Assembly (NCBI GenBank): GCA_902560625.1
Contig: CACEMD010000001.1
Span: 124,001-188,000 of the forward strand
DNA length: 64,000 nt
Direction: 5' to 3'
DNA from: an uncultured Pelagibacteraceae bacterium
GTDB taxonomy: Bacteria > Pseudomonadota > Alphaproteobacteria > Pelagibacterales > Pelagibacteraceae
The translations under genes and the position numbers were made by a program. The notes under the pieces were generated by a model, which worked only from the letters and a program-made list of their open reading frames with translations, had not been told where the DNA came from and did no database searches. Of this stretch, positions 35,887 through 44,368 are shown one piece after another (the first letter of the stretch is position 1; each line of letters begins with the position of its first letter).

Positions 35887-36240
35887 ATGAGTCTTCTTGA
35901 TAAGTCCGACAAAGATATTATTGAAATAGCTAACCCAATCTGGATTAACCTAATTAAGTCCTCAAATATGAAAGATTATGGAGGTTTTACTAAGGATTTC
36001 TCATCACAGATGCTTTATGGAGCCAACGAGGTTGAGTTAGGTAAGCAGTGGGCATCGAACGATCTAATCTCAAACCTATCAGAGGAGCGTTTTGAGGCAT
36101 TTGGTTGTCTTAGAAGAGGCCTTTATGTGACTGTACTTTATAAACAAACTAGCACAAAACTACCTGGAGATTTTCTTGGTCGACTTGTTTTAGGGCTAGA
36201 GGGTGATCAGGTTAAAGTTTTTGGTGCAACTATTTTTTAA
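35887..36240 (+). CDS. Hypothetical protein downstream of aprA
   Basis: A 117-aa soluble protein that I do not recognise. It starts 8 bases after aprA in the same direction. Visible parts are an acidic N-terminus with IANPIWINLIKSSN, then MLYGANEVELGKQWASNDLI, and a C-terminal beta-rich part (LYVTVLYKQTSTKLPGDFLGRLVLGLEGDQVKVFGATIF) that looks like a small barrel-forming domain. The central 120 bases reach about 46 percent G+C by hand count, clearly above its neighbours. It may be an accessory factor of sulfite oxidation. Confidence 0.7.
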   Translation: MSLLDKSDKDIIEIANPIWINLIKSSNMKDYGGFTKDFSSQMLYGANEVELGKQWASNDLISNLSEERFEAFGCLRRGLYVTVLYKQTSTKLPGDFLGRLVLGLEGDQVKVFGATIF

Positions 36241-36296
36241 TCAGTATTTAACAAATTAAGCTTGCAAATTTTATTCTTCAGGTGTATTTCCTGAGT

Positions 36297-36446
36297 ATGC
36301 TTAATAAATTTTATAAAAATGCTAATGATATTATTAAGCTTCTTCCAATAAAAATTTTTAAAATAAGCGCAAAAACATTTACTTTAATTGGTCTTGGGAT
36401 TTATTGGAGTGTAATAATTGTTGGTACTTTTCTCCAAATAAATTAA
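36297..36446 (+). CDS. 49-aa single-span membrane protein
   Basis: A short ORF missing from the track: MLNKFYKNANDIIKLLPIKI followed by a membrane span (TFTLIGLGIYWSVIIVGTFL) and a short tail. It sits between the unknown aprA-adjacent gene and the TauE/SafE exporter on the same strand, 56 bases after the first and 57 before the second. A modest AGGTG ribosome site lies about 12 bases upstream. Function unknown. Its place in the sulfur operon is the main reason to keep it. Confidence 0.5.
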   Translation: MLNKFYKNANDIIKLLPIKIFKISAKTFTLIGLGIYWSVIIVGTFLQIN

Positions 36447-36503
36447 GCAAAATCACACTATCAAATTGTTGACTTTAATATTTTAGAGGAATAATTACTA
36501 TTT

Positions 36504-37586
36504 ATGGAATTTTTTCTTCCTATAGCAGAAGTATATGTAAGCCTACCTGTTATCTTCATACTCAGTTTAGTTGTTGGAATTTTGTCTGGACTTTTTGGTG
36601 TAGGCGGAGGTTTTTTAATGACACCTTTTTTAATTTTTTTGGGAATTCCTCCATCTTATGCAGTTGCAAATGAAGCAAACAATATATTAGGAACCTCAGT
36701 GTCTGGTTCAACTACCCATTGGTATAAAGGAACTTTAGATTACAAAATGGGATTTATGATTGTTATAGGAGGTGCTTGTGGAACAATTCTTGGAATTTTA
36801 ACATTCACTTACTTCAAAGATATTGGTAAAATAAATATAGTTATTGCACTAGCGTATATGTATATTTTAGCAATAATTGGTACCTTTATGTTAGTTCAAG
36901 GTGTTACAGAGCTTGATAGAGCAAGAAAAAAAATAGTTTTAAGAAAAAAACTACATGTTCATTATTGGATTCATGGTTTACCGATAAGAATGAGATTTAA
37001 AAAATCTAAAGTGTATGAAAGCGCATTCACACCAATCACTATTGGTTTAATAGTTGGCTTCATTGCAGCAATTATGGGAATTGGAGGTGCTTTTATTTTG
37101 GTACCAGCCATGATTTATATAATAGGCATGCCGACCAAATTAGTCCCAGGTACATCTTTGTTTGTTACAGTCTTTGTAAGCGCTATAGTAACAATACTTC
37201 ATGCATTCAATTACGGTTCAATAGACTTAATTTTAGTTATAGTTTTAATATTGGGATCAATATTAGGTGTTCAAGTAGGTCAGAAATTGGGTGAAAAGGT
37301 TGATAGCTCTCAATTTAAAACAATATTAGCAATACTTTTATTGCTTGTTGGTATCGCTATGGCTTACGAAAGCTTTTTTAGAGAGTCTCAATCTACAATT
37401 AACAATTTATCATTAAACAAACCAGAGTTGACTGGCTTCTCGCAATTTATTTCAAATATGTCTAATGATTTCCCAATTGTCTACGGCGTGTTATCAATAA
37501 TACTAGCAGTTACTCTTGCCATATTGGCAGCATTTGTGAGAAAACTATTCAGCGACTATCAAGATAAAAAGAAAAAACCAGCCTAA
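36504..37586 (+). CDS. TauE/SafE (TSUP) family sulfite/anion exporter
   Basis: A 360-aa membrane protein with about eight to nine spans. The two-fold repeat typical of TSUP proteins is clear: VVGILSGLFGVGGGFLMTPFLIFLGIPPSYAVANEA near residue 22 and IGLIVGFIAAIMGIGGAFILVPAMIYIIGMPTKLVPGTSLF near residue 178. Members export sulfite, sulfoacetate or related anions. In this position, after aprMBA, sulfite or sulfate efflux is the natural reading. Its stop interlocks with that of the converging yeiH-like gene. Confidence 0.9.
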   Translation: MEFFLPIAEVYVSLPVIFILSLVVGILSGLFGVGGGFLMTPFLIFLGIPPSYAVANEANNILGTSVSGSTTHWYKGTLDYKMGFMIVIGGACGTILGILTFTYFKDIGKINIVIALAYMYILAIIGTFMLVQGVTELDRARKKIVLRKKLHVHYWIHGLPIRMRFKKSKVYESAFTPITIGLIVGFIAAIMGIGGAFILVPAMIYIIGMPTKLVPGTSLFVTVFVSAIVTILHAFNYGSIDLILVIVLILGSILGVQVGQKLGEKVDSSQFKTILAILLLLVGIAMAYESFFRESQSTINNLSLNKPELTGFSQFISNMSNDFPIVYGVLSIILAVTLAILAAFVRKLFSDYQDKKKKPA

Positions 37587-38668
37587 TTAATAACTAAACT
37601 ACCAAAAAATTCTATAGCACTTAAACTTACAATTCCAACTGTCAATAATGAAATAAAACCAACTATAAACGGTTTATATCCCATAGATCTCAGATCTTTT
37701 AAATTTGTTGACAATCCTATTGCACCCATTGCCATAGTCAAAAATACCTTTGCAGAAAATTTAATTACAGACACAAATTCTATCCAAACTTCTTTGTTTG
37801 AGTTATTAGAGTTTAAAAATATATAATCTCCTCCATTTCTAATAATAATAAAGGCTATAAATCCTAAAACGAAATAGGGAAAAATTTTAATAAGTGAATA
37901 ATTTTTAGATTGCTTCTGCCCTCTATTATAGAGGTATGCAAACAAAGGTATCATAATTACCAAAAAAGTATTTCTAATTAATTTTGTAACTGTTGAAATA
38001 TTTAAAGTTTCTGGGCTATTAAATTGTTGATCGTATATTAAACCAGCAGCTGCGACTTGTGCTGTTTCATGTATAGCAGTTCCTAAAAACAACCCTGAAA
38101 ATAATGGATCACCTTCAAAATAATAATTTGCAAAATAGGGATAAAAAAGCATGGCTATAATTCCAAATACAGTCATATTAGCTACTGCATATGCAATTTC
38201 ACTTTTTTTGGCCTTTATTATAGGACCAGTTGCCATTATAGCTGTTGTTCCACAAACTGTACTACCAATAGCAATTAAGTATGACATTCTTCTTGAAATT
38301 TTTAATTTCTTAATGAGAAGTTTAATGGCAATCAAAACACTTATAATGCAAATAATAATAAGTGGAATAGCAATTGTACCAAATTTTAAAAATTCGAAAG
38401 GTTTTAATTGAATACCTAAACATATTATACCTAACTTCAAAATATATTTTTGAGTAAAATCTAAGCCTATTAGAAAACCTTTTCTAATTTTGAAAATATT
38501 ACTTAAGGTTAAACCTATAATAATTGCAAACATAGCTGTAGAGATCGGACTTTTTTCGTATCCAAAAATTGCAATAGAAATAAAGTTATTTATACCTTCT
38601 GATAAAGAATATAATATAAATGCTAGAAATATTCCTGGAATTAAATTTATAGGAAATTTTAATTTCAA
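37583..38668 (-). CDS. YeiH/YadS-type putative sulfate/sulfite exporter
   Basis: A 361-aa protein with about ten membrane spans, matching the UPF0324/YeiH family (PSE, putative sulfate exporter): GICLGIQLKPFEFLKFG, IAIGSTVCGTTAIMATGPIIKAKKSEIAYAVA, FLGTAIHETAQVAAAGLIYD and MGAIGLSTNLKDLRSMGYKPF are typical. It begins at a TTG; the next Met would remove the first span. It is the third gene of a suyA-suyB-yeiH operon, so it probably removes the sulfite freed by the lyase. Confidence 0.88.
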   Translation of the reverse strand: MKLKFPINLIPGIFLAFILYSLSEGINNFISIAIFGYEKSPISTAMFAIIIGLTLSNIFKIRKGFLIGLDFTQKYILKLGIICLGIQLKPFEFLKFGTIAIPLIIICIISVLIAIKLLIKKLKISRRMSYLIAIGSTVCGTTAIMATGPIIKAKKSEIAYAVANMTVFGIIAMLFYPYFANYYFEGDPLFSGLFLGTAIHETAQVAAAGLIYDQQFNSPETLNISTVTKLIRNTFLVIMIPLFAYLYNRGQKQSKNYSLIKIFPYFVLGFIAFIIIRNGGDYIFLNSNNSNKEVWIEFVSVIKFSAKVFLTMAMGAIGLSTNLKDLRSMGYKPFIVGFISLLTVGIVSLSAIEFFGSLVIN

Positions 38669-38679
38669 TTTAGAATTTT

Positions 38680-39846
38680 TTAGGCGCTTCTATATAGTTT
38701 GGTCATTACAAATTCTTTATGACCCAAGGCTTCTGCGCATGTTAATCTACCGTTAGCAACTCTTATTGTAGATTTGATTAATTCATCTCCTGCTTGATCT
38801 AAATTCATCTGTCGAGATAAAATTTTAGAAACATCAACATCAATATGTTCACTCATTGTTTTTACTGTTAAAGGATTAGCAGTTAGTTTTATAACCGGTT
38901 CAATGGGGTTTCCAATAATATTTCCTTGTCCAGTTGGAAATAAATGAATATTGAAGCCTCCCGCTGCTTGGAGTGTAACACATTCTGCAGCTGCAGATGA
39001 TGTATCCATAAAATATAATCCTTTACCCTTAGTTGGTTCCTCTGCTGGTTCCAATACATCAATAAATTGTCTTGAACCTATTTTTTGAAAATTTCCGAAA
39101 GCTTTTTCCTCGATTGTAGTTAATCCTCCAGCGATATTGCCTGCTGTAGGTTGACTTTCTGAGAGATCGTCTGTTGCTTCTTTTAAAATAAAATCATTAT
39201 AATCATTCCAAGTTTTCATGAATTTTTTTTGTGCTTCTGTTGTTTTTCCTCTTTTAGCACAGACTTTTTCAGCACCAGTTAATTCAGAAGTTTCACCAAA
39301 ACATAAATGAACTCCAAGTGGTTCTAACTTATCCATTAAATTTCCCACTGTAGGATTTGATGCAAGTCCTGAAGTTGTATCAGACTCTCCACATTTTACA
39401 GAAATCCATAGATCACTAATTGGACATTCCTGTCTCTGCTTTTCTGAGGACCACATTGAAAACTCTTGAGCTTTTTTTGAAACTTTTGCAATTGTATCAA
39501 TGTCACCAACTCCCTCAATACTAAATCCTTCAACAGGTTTTCCAGTCTTTGCAATTTCATCTACAATTCTTTTTGTCCATTTGGGTTCTATCCCAATTAC
39601 AATTACTGCTGCAACGTTAGGATTCTTCCCAGTACCTATCATTGTTCTAAAATGCAATTCTAAGTCTGCACCAAATTGTAATCTTCCATAAGAATGAGGC
39701 AATGCAATTGTACCTTTAATGTTATTTGCAACTGCTTCGGCACATGCATTTGATATGTCATCTACAGGTAAAATTATTACATGGTTTCTGGTACCAGCTC
39801 TTCCATTTTCACGTTTATAACCTAAAAAGCTTTTTGGAATTTCCAT
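38680..39846 (-). CDS. suyB: Sulfolactate sulfo-lyase large subunit SuyB-like (UxaA family)
   Basis: A 388-aa protein of the altronate/galactarate dehydratase large-subunit family. Landmarks are [34 protein letters not shown] at the start, [37 protein letters not shown] and [24 protein letters not shown]. The pairing with a small SuyA-type subunit, the following sulfate/sulfite exporter and the neighbouring xsc favour (R)-sulfolactate sulfo-lyase, which yields pyruvate and sulfite. A sugar-acid dehydratase is the alternative. It starts one base after suyA ends. Confidence 0.85.
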   Translation of the reverse strand: MEIPKSFLGYKRENGRAGTRNHVIILPVDDISNACAEAVANNIKGTIALPHSYGRLQFGADLELHFRTMIGTGKNPNVAAVIVIGIEPKWTKRIVDEIAKTGKPVEGFSIEGVGDIDTIAKVSKKAQEFSMWSSEKQRQECPISDLWISVKCGESDTTSGLASNPTVGNLMDKLEPLGVHLCFGETSELTGAEKVCAKRGKTTEAQKKFMKTWNDYNDFILKEATDDLSESQPTAGNIAGGLTTIEEKAFGNFQKIGSRQFIDVLEPAEEPTKGKGLYFMDTSSAAAECVTLQAAGGFNIHLFPTGQGNIIGNPIEPVIKLTANPLTVKTMSEHIDVDVSKILSRQMNLDQAGDELIKSTIRVANGRLTCAEALGHKEFVMTKLYRSA

Positions 39847-39847
39847 T

Positions 39848-40135
39848 TTACCATTTCTTCGTTTTTACATTGTGAACGTGTACATGCTCACCTTTTTTAA
39901 TAGATTTAACCACTTTTCCAATATCATGGCCGTACTTAATAATAGTGTCTCCTTCATTTAAATCTGTCATAGCGATTTTGTGACCTAATGGAATTTCATT
40001 TTTAGATTGAATTTTTGTAGAATCGTCATTTTCCATTATCCAGCAATCACAGTCCTGATTTGGTGTAATCTTTTCAATAACTACAACACCAACATTATCT
40101 TTTTTATCGTGAATAATTATATCTGTATTTACCAT
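39848..40135 (-). CDS. suyA: Sulfolactate sulfo-lyase small subunit SuyA-like (SAF domain)
   Basis: A 95-aa SAF-domain protein, the size of UxaA N-terminal/SuyA subunits. It reads [17 protein letters not shown], then [46 protein letters not shown], the standard SAF pattern in which the IPxGHKIA and GEHVHVHN segments lie at the active site. It functions with SuyB. Encoded first in the operon, it diverges from xsc over an 86-base gap that probably holds both promoters. Confidence 0.87.
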   Translation of the reverse strand: MVNTDIIIHDKKDNVGVVVIEKITPNQDCDCWIMENDDSTKIQSKNEIPLGHKIAMTDLNEGDTIIKYGHDIGKVVKSIKKGEHVHVHNVKTKKW

Positions 40136-40221
40136 TGTGACGATTTCTTGTTTGAAATTCTTTCAATCTTATATATTAATCCAATTGTAATAAAATAAAT
40201 TTTTTAAAAAGATATAAAATA

Positions 40222-42003
40222 ATGACTAAAATGACAACAGAAGAAGCCTTTATAAAGGTTCTTCAAATGCATGGAATTGAGCACGCTTTTGGTATCATAG
40301 GTTCTGCGTTCATGCCAATTTCTGATTTATTTCCTAAAGCAGGTATTACATTTTGGGATGTTGCTCATGAGACTAACGGTGGATTAATTGCAGATGGGTA
40401 CACAAGATCAACAGGAAAAATTTCAATGGTCATTGCACAAAATGGTCCAGGAATTACAGGGTTAGTCACTCCGATTAAAACAGCTTATTGGAATCATACT
40501 CCATTATTAGTTGTAACTCCTCAAGCAGCTAACAAAACTATGGGTCAAGGGGGATTTCAAGAAGTTGAACAAATGAATTTGTTTAAAGATATGGTTTGTT
40601 ATCAAGAAGAAGTTAGAGATCCATCTAGAATGGCAGAAGTTTTAAATAGAGTAATCGAAAAAGCAGTTAGAGGATCTGCTCCTGCACAAATAAATGTACC
40701 AAGAGATTATTGGACTCAAGTTATAGATATTGATCTTCCACCGATTGTAAGATTTGAAAGACAAGGTGGAGGCAAAGAAGCAATTGAGAAGGCCGCAAAA
40801 ATGTTATCAGATGCAAAATTTCCAGTAATATTATCAGGTGCTGGAGTAGTCATTGGTGATGCAATAAAAGAATGCAAGGATCTAGCAGAAAAATTAGATG
40901 CTCCAGTTTGTAATGGTTACCAGCATAATGATAGCTTTCCAGGAAGCCACCCATTAGCTGTTGGACCTCTTGGTTACAATGGCTCAAAAGCAGCAATGCA
41001 ATTAATTTCAAAAGCAGACGTTGTTTTAGCACTTGGCACAAGACTAAATCCTTTCTCAACATTACCTGGCTATGGAATTGACTATTGGCCAAAAAAAGCA
41101 AATATCATTCAAGTAGACATGAACCCAGATAGAATTGGACTTACTAAAAAAGTAACAGTTGGAATAGCTGGTGATGCAAAACAAGTAGCAAAGCAAATAT
41201 TGGATAAATTATCTTCAAATGCAGGAGATAAAGGAAGAGACGAGAGAAAAAATTTAATTCATCAAACAAAATCAGCGTGGTTACAAACTTTAACAAGTCT
41301 TGACCACGAGGATGATGATCCAGGAACAGTTTGGAACAAAGAGGCCAGAGAAAGAGACAAAGATAGAATGTCACCAAGACAGGCTTGGAGAGCAATTCAA
41401 GCAGCGATGCCTGAGGATGCTATTATTTCAAGCGATATAGGAAACAATTGTGCAATTGGTAATGCATACCCAACTTTTGAAAAACCAAGAAAATATTTAG
41501 CACCTGGATTATTTGGACCTTGTGGTTATGGTTTTCCGTCAATCTTAGGTGCAAAAATTGGTTGTCCAAACACACCAGTAATCGGTTTTGCAGGTGACGG
41601 AGCTTTTGGGATAAGTATGAATGAGATGAGTTCATGTGCCAGAGAAGAATGGCCAGCAATTACAATGGTAATATTTAGAAATTATCAGTGGGGTGCAGAA
41701 AAAAGAAATTCAATATTATGGTTTGATGATAACTTTGTTGGTACAGAACTTGATCCGGAATTAAGCTATGCAAAAGTTGCTAATGCATGCGGTTTAAAAG
41801 GAGTTACAGTCAAAACTATGGAGGAAACAACAAAAGCTATTAAACAATCCTGTGAAGATCAAAAAAAAGGCATCACAACATTTATAGAAGTAATTTTAAA
41901 TCAAGAACTTGGTGAACCATTTAGAAGAGATGCAATGAAAAAACCTGTTCAAGTTGCTGGCATTAGCAAAGAGGATATGAAACCTCAAAAACCATTAGTT
42001 TAA
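40222..42003 (+). CDS. xsc: Sulfoacetaldehyde acetyltransferase
   Basis: A 593-aa thiamin-diphosphate enzyme. Xsc-specific segments are GIIGSAFMPISDLFPKAGITFWDVAHETNGG, VIAQNGPGITG, the QAANKTMGQGGFQEVEQM region and NVPRDYWTQVIDI; the TPP motif is GDGAFGISMNEMSSCAREEWPAI...RNYQWG. It converts sulfoacetaldehyde plus phosphate to acetyl phosphate and sulfite, the last step of taurine and isethionate catabolism. No pta gene, its common partner, is adjacent. TPP need links it to thiV and the riboswitch at 17 kb. Confidence 0.95.
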   Translation: MTKMTTEEAFIKVLQMHGIEHAFGIIGSAFMPISDLFPKAGITFWDVAHETNGGLIADGYTRSTGKISMVIAQNGPGITGLVTPIKTAYWNHTPLLVVTPQAANKTMGQGGFQEVEQMNLFKDMVCYQEEVRDPSRMAEVLNRVIEKAVRGSAPAQINVPRDYWTQVIDIDLPPIVRFERQGGGKEAIEKAAKMLSDAKFPVILSGAGVVIGDAIKECKDLAEKLDAPVCNGYQHNDSFPGSHPLAVGPLGYNGSKAAMQLISKADVVLALGTRLNPFSTLPGYGIDYWPKKANIIQVDMNPDRIGLTKKVTVGIAGDAKQVAKQILDKLSSNAGDKGRDERKNLIHQTKSAWLQTLTSLDHEDDDPGTVWNKEARERDKDRMSPRQAWRAIQAAMPEDAIISSDIGNNCAIGNAYPTFEKPRKYLAPGLFGPCGYGFPSILGAKIGCPNTPVIGFAGDGAFGISMNEMSSCAREEWPAITMVIFRNYQWGAEKRNSILWFDDNFVGTELDPELSYAKVANACGLKGVTVKTMEETTKAIKQSCEDQKKGITTFIEVILNQELGEPFRRDAMKKPVQVAGISKEDMKPQKPLV

Positions 42004-42464
42004 ATATTATTTATTTCTTCAAATACAGATTTAGCATGATCTTTAACTCTTACATTTAACCATATTTTGTGAACTTTACCCTTAGAATTTATTAAAAAAG
42101 TAGACCTTATAATTCCTTTAAATTTTTTACCTAAAAAGGATTTCATACCCCAAACTCCGTATTTTTTAATAACCACAAGTTTTTCATCAGATAATAAATC
42201 GAATTTCAATTTATATTTTTTTTTAAATTTTAAATGACTTTCAATACTGTCCTTTGAAATGCCAAAGACAATTGTCTTTTTCTTATTAATCATAGAATTT
42301 AGTTTATTAAAGTCCTTAGACTCTAACGTACAACCAGGTGTATCGTCTTTCGGATAGAAATAAAGAATTATATTTTTATTTTTAATTTGATTTAATTCGA
42401 CAATTCTACCGTCTGTACTGGGTAATTTAAAATTAGGTGCTTTTAAATTTTCTTTTAATTTCAT
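42000..42464 (-). CDS. bcp: Peroxiredoxin, BCP/PrxQ type
   Basis: About 154 aa from the ATG at 42464 (MKLKENLKAPNFKLPSTDG); the track start is a GTG further out. The peroxidatic Cys is in YPKDDTPGCTLESKDFN. The second Cys found five residues later in many BCP proteins is replaced (Glu-Ser-Lys), so it should act as a one-Cys enzyme or use a distant partner thiol. It reduces peroxides in the cytoplasm. The stop is shared with xsc through TTAA. Confidence 0.92.
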   Translation of the reverse strand: MKLKENLKAPNFKLPSTDGRIVELNQIKNKNIILYFYPKDDTPGCTLESKDFNKLNSMINKKKTIVFGISKDSIESHLKFKKKYKLKFDLLSDEKLVVIKKYGVWGMKSFLGKKFKGIIRSTFLINSKGKVHKIWLNVRVKDHAKSVFEEINNI

Positions 42465-42541
42465 GAGTTTTAAATACACTAAAGATGGTTTGTGTCAATG
42501 AGGCTCTTTGTGATTTAAATTTTAGATGGTATTAATTTTAA

Positions 42542-42997
42542 ATGAGAAGAAAATTTTTAAAATTCATAAATCTTTCAATCATATCATTTATAATATTACC
42601 TTATAAATTTTTATATTCTCAAACCAAAAAAATTATCAACAAAAGCCTCACTAAAGAGCAAAAGAACATTTTATTTAATGAAGGTACTGAAAAACCATTT
42701 TCAAGCGCACTTTTACATGAAAAAAGAAAAGGCTTTTATCATTGTGCAAATTGTGGGAATAAATTGTTTAGCTCTGACTCAAAATTTGATAGTGGAACTG
42801 GATGGCCGTCTTTTTCTGAAGCGTTGCCTGGAGCTTTTAAAACAAAAATAGATTATTCTTTTGGAATGAAAAGAATAGAGTATCATTGTGCCGTATGTGG
42901 CGCGCATCATGGACATGTTTTTGATGATGGTCCTAGTGAAACAGGTAAAAGATTCTGTAATAACGGTCTATGTTTGATATTTAAACCCACAAAATAA
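42542..42997 (+). CDS. msrB: Peptide methionine-R-sulfoxide reductase MsrB, exported
   Basis: A 151-aa MsrB with an N-terminal export segment (MRRKFLKFINLSIISFIILP), suggesting a periplasmic enzyme. Zinc cysteines are in YHCANCGNKLF and YHCAVCGAHHGHVF, the substrate region is FDSGTGWPSFSEAL, and the catalytic Cys is in KRFCNNGLCLIF. The usual RYCINSASL ending is altered to CNNGLCL. It repairs oxidised methionines in envelope proteins. A small exported protein follows after 19 bases. Confidence 0.92.
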   Translation: MRRKFLKFINLSIISFIILPYKFLYSQTKKIINKSLTKEQKNILFNEGTEKPFSSALLHEKRKGFYHCANCGNKLFSSDSKFDSGTGWPSFSEALPGAFKTKIDYSFGMKRIEYHCAVCGAHHGHVFDDGPSETGKRFCNNGLCLIFKPTK

Positions 42998-43016
42998 TAT
43001 TTATACTAAACAATGC

Positions 43017-43220
43017 ATGTCCAAAAATTTTTATTTTTTACTATTCATAATTATTGCATCTTTACTGTTATACTTTACTCAGTCAAAGTATGGAAAAGTT
43101 AGCCTCAATAAAACTATTTCTGCATGTGTAATTGCACAAATGAAAAAAAATAATAATTTACCTAAAATTGATGCAGAGGCATATTGTAAAAAAGAAATTA
43201 CAAAAAATATAAATGATTAA
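43017..43220 (+). CDS. Small exported or membrane-anchored hypothetical protein
   Basis: A 67-aa ORF with a hydrophobic N-terminal segment (YFLLFIIIASLLLYF) and a short hydrophilic tail containing two cysteines (ISACVIAQMKK and EAYCKKEI), which could form a disulfide outside the cytoplasm. It follows msrB closely in the same direction and its stop abuts that of guaC. No family recognised. Confidence 0.6.
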   Translation: MSKNFYFLLFIIIASLLLYFTQSKYGKVSLNKTISACVIAQMKKNNNLPKIDAEAYCKKEITKNIND

Positions 43221-44255
43221 TCATTTTTCGAATGTATCATTGTATTGACTGGAAACTCTTACGAATGTAGTACATTTGCTTAATTGTTTTAATGAGGGAG
43301 CGCCCACGTAGGTGCAACTACTTCTAATTCCACCCAGTATATTAGATATAGTATCATTAATTTTACCTCGATATTTTACTCTTACTGTTCTTCCTTCACT
43401 ACTTCTGTAGTTAGATAAGCCACCATAATGTTTTTTATTTGCTGTATCGGAACTAGAACCATAAAATTCTATATATTTAGATCCATTTGATTTTACTATT
43501 TTTCCTTTGCCTTCATCGTGTCCAGCAAACATTCCTCCCAGCATTACAAAATCTGCACCACCTCCAAATCCTTTAGACACGTCACCTGGACAAGTACATC
43601 CACCATCAGCAATTATATGAGATCCTAAACCATGAGCAGCATCTGCACATTCCATTACAGCACTTAATTGAGGATAACCTACACCAGTCTGTATTCTTGT
43701 TGTACAAACACTACCAGGACCAATCCCAACTTTCACGATATCTGCGCCACTTAAAATTAATTCTTGTGTCATATCAGCTGTAACTACATTGCCAGCAATA
43801 ATAGTTTTCGTTGGATACTTATCTCTTACTGATTTTATAAAATTACTAAAATGTTCTGAATAGCCGTTAGCTACATCTATACAAATAAATTTGAAAAAAC
43901 TAAATTCTTTTAAGATTTTATCTAGTCTATCAAAATCTTCTTTCTTAATTCCTATACTTAAAGAAATATTATTATAAATATTTTTTATTTTTTTAAATTT
44001 AGTAATTTTTTTAACATCATGCTGTTTTGTAAGACAAGTTATCATTCCATACTCTGATAGTTTTTCTGCAATTTCTAGTTCACCAACACCATCCATGTTA
44101 GCAGCCATTATAGGTATACCTGACCATTGATTATTGCTATATTTAAACCGATACGTTCTTTTTAAATTAACATCTTTCCTACTTGAAAGAGTACTTCTTT
44201 TTGGTCTAAATAATACATCTGAATAATCTAACTTTAGATCTTCTTCAATTCTCAT
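43221..44255 (-). CDS. guaC: GMP reductase
   Basis: A 344-aa IMPDH/GMPR-fold barrel without CBS domains, as expected for GuaC. The catalytic Cys loop is [24 protein letters not shown], preceded by [20 protein letters not shown] and followed by [36 protein letters not shown], which carries the GuaC-type extra Cys. It converts GMP to IMP with NADPH in purine salvage, fitting the apt gene at 51.6 kb. It diverges from the 848-aa fusion gene across 113 AT-rich bases. Confidence 0.94.
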   Translation of the reverse strand: MRIEEDLKLDYSDVLFRPKRSTLSSRKDVNLKRTYRFKYSNNQWSGIPIMAANMDGVGELEIAEKLSEYGMITCLTKQHDVKKITKFKKIKNIYNNISLSIGIKKEDFDRLDKILKEFSFFKFICIDVANGYSEHFSNFIKSVRDKYPTKTIIAGNVVTADMTQELILSGADIVKVGIGPGSVCTTRIQTGVGYPQLSAVMECADAAHGLGSHIIADGGCTCPGDVSKGFGGGADFVMLGGMFAGHDEGKGKIVKSNGSKYIEFYGSSSDTANKKHYGGLSNYRSSEGRTVRVKYRGKINDTISNILGGIRSSCTYVGAPSLKQLSKCTTFVRVSSQYNDTFEK

Positions 44256-44368
44256 ATGATCAAAGTTAGCTAATCAAAAATATTTTGCAAACTAATTATT
44301 AAGGTATTTTATGGTTTTTTTTATAATTTGTATTTTAATTAAATTTTAATACTAATATAACTTGTAAT

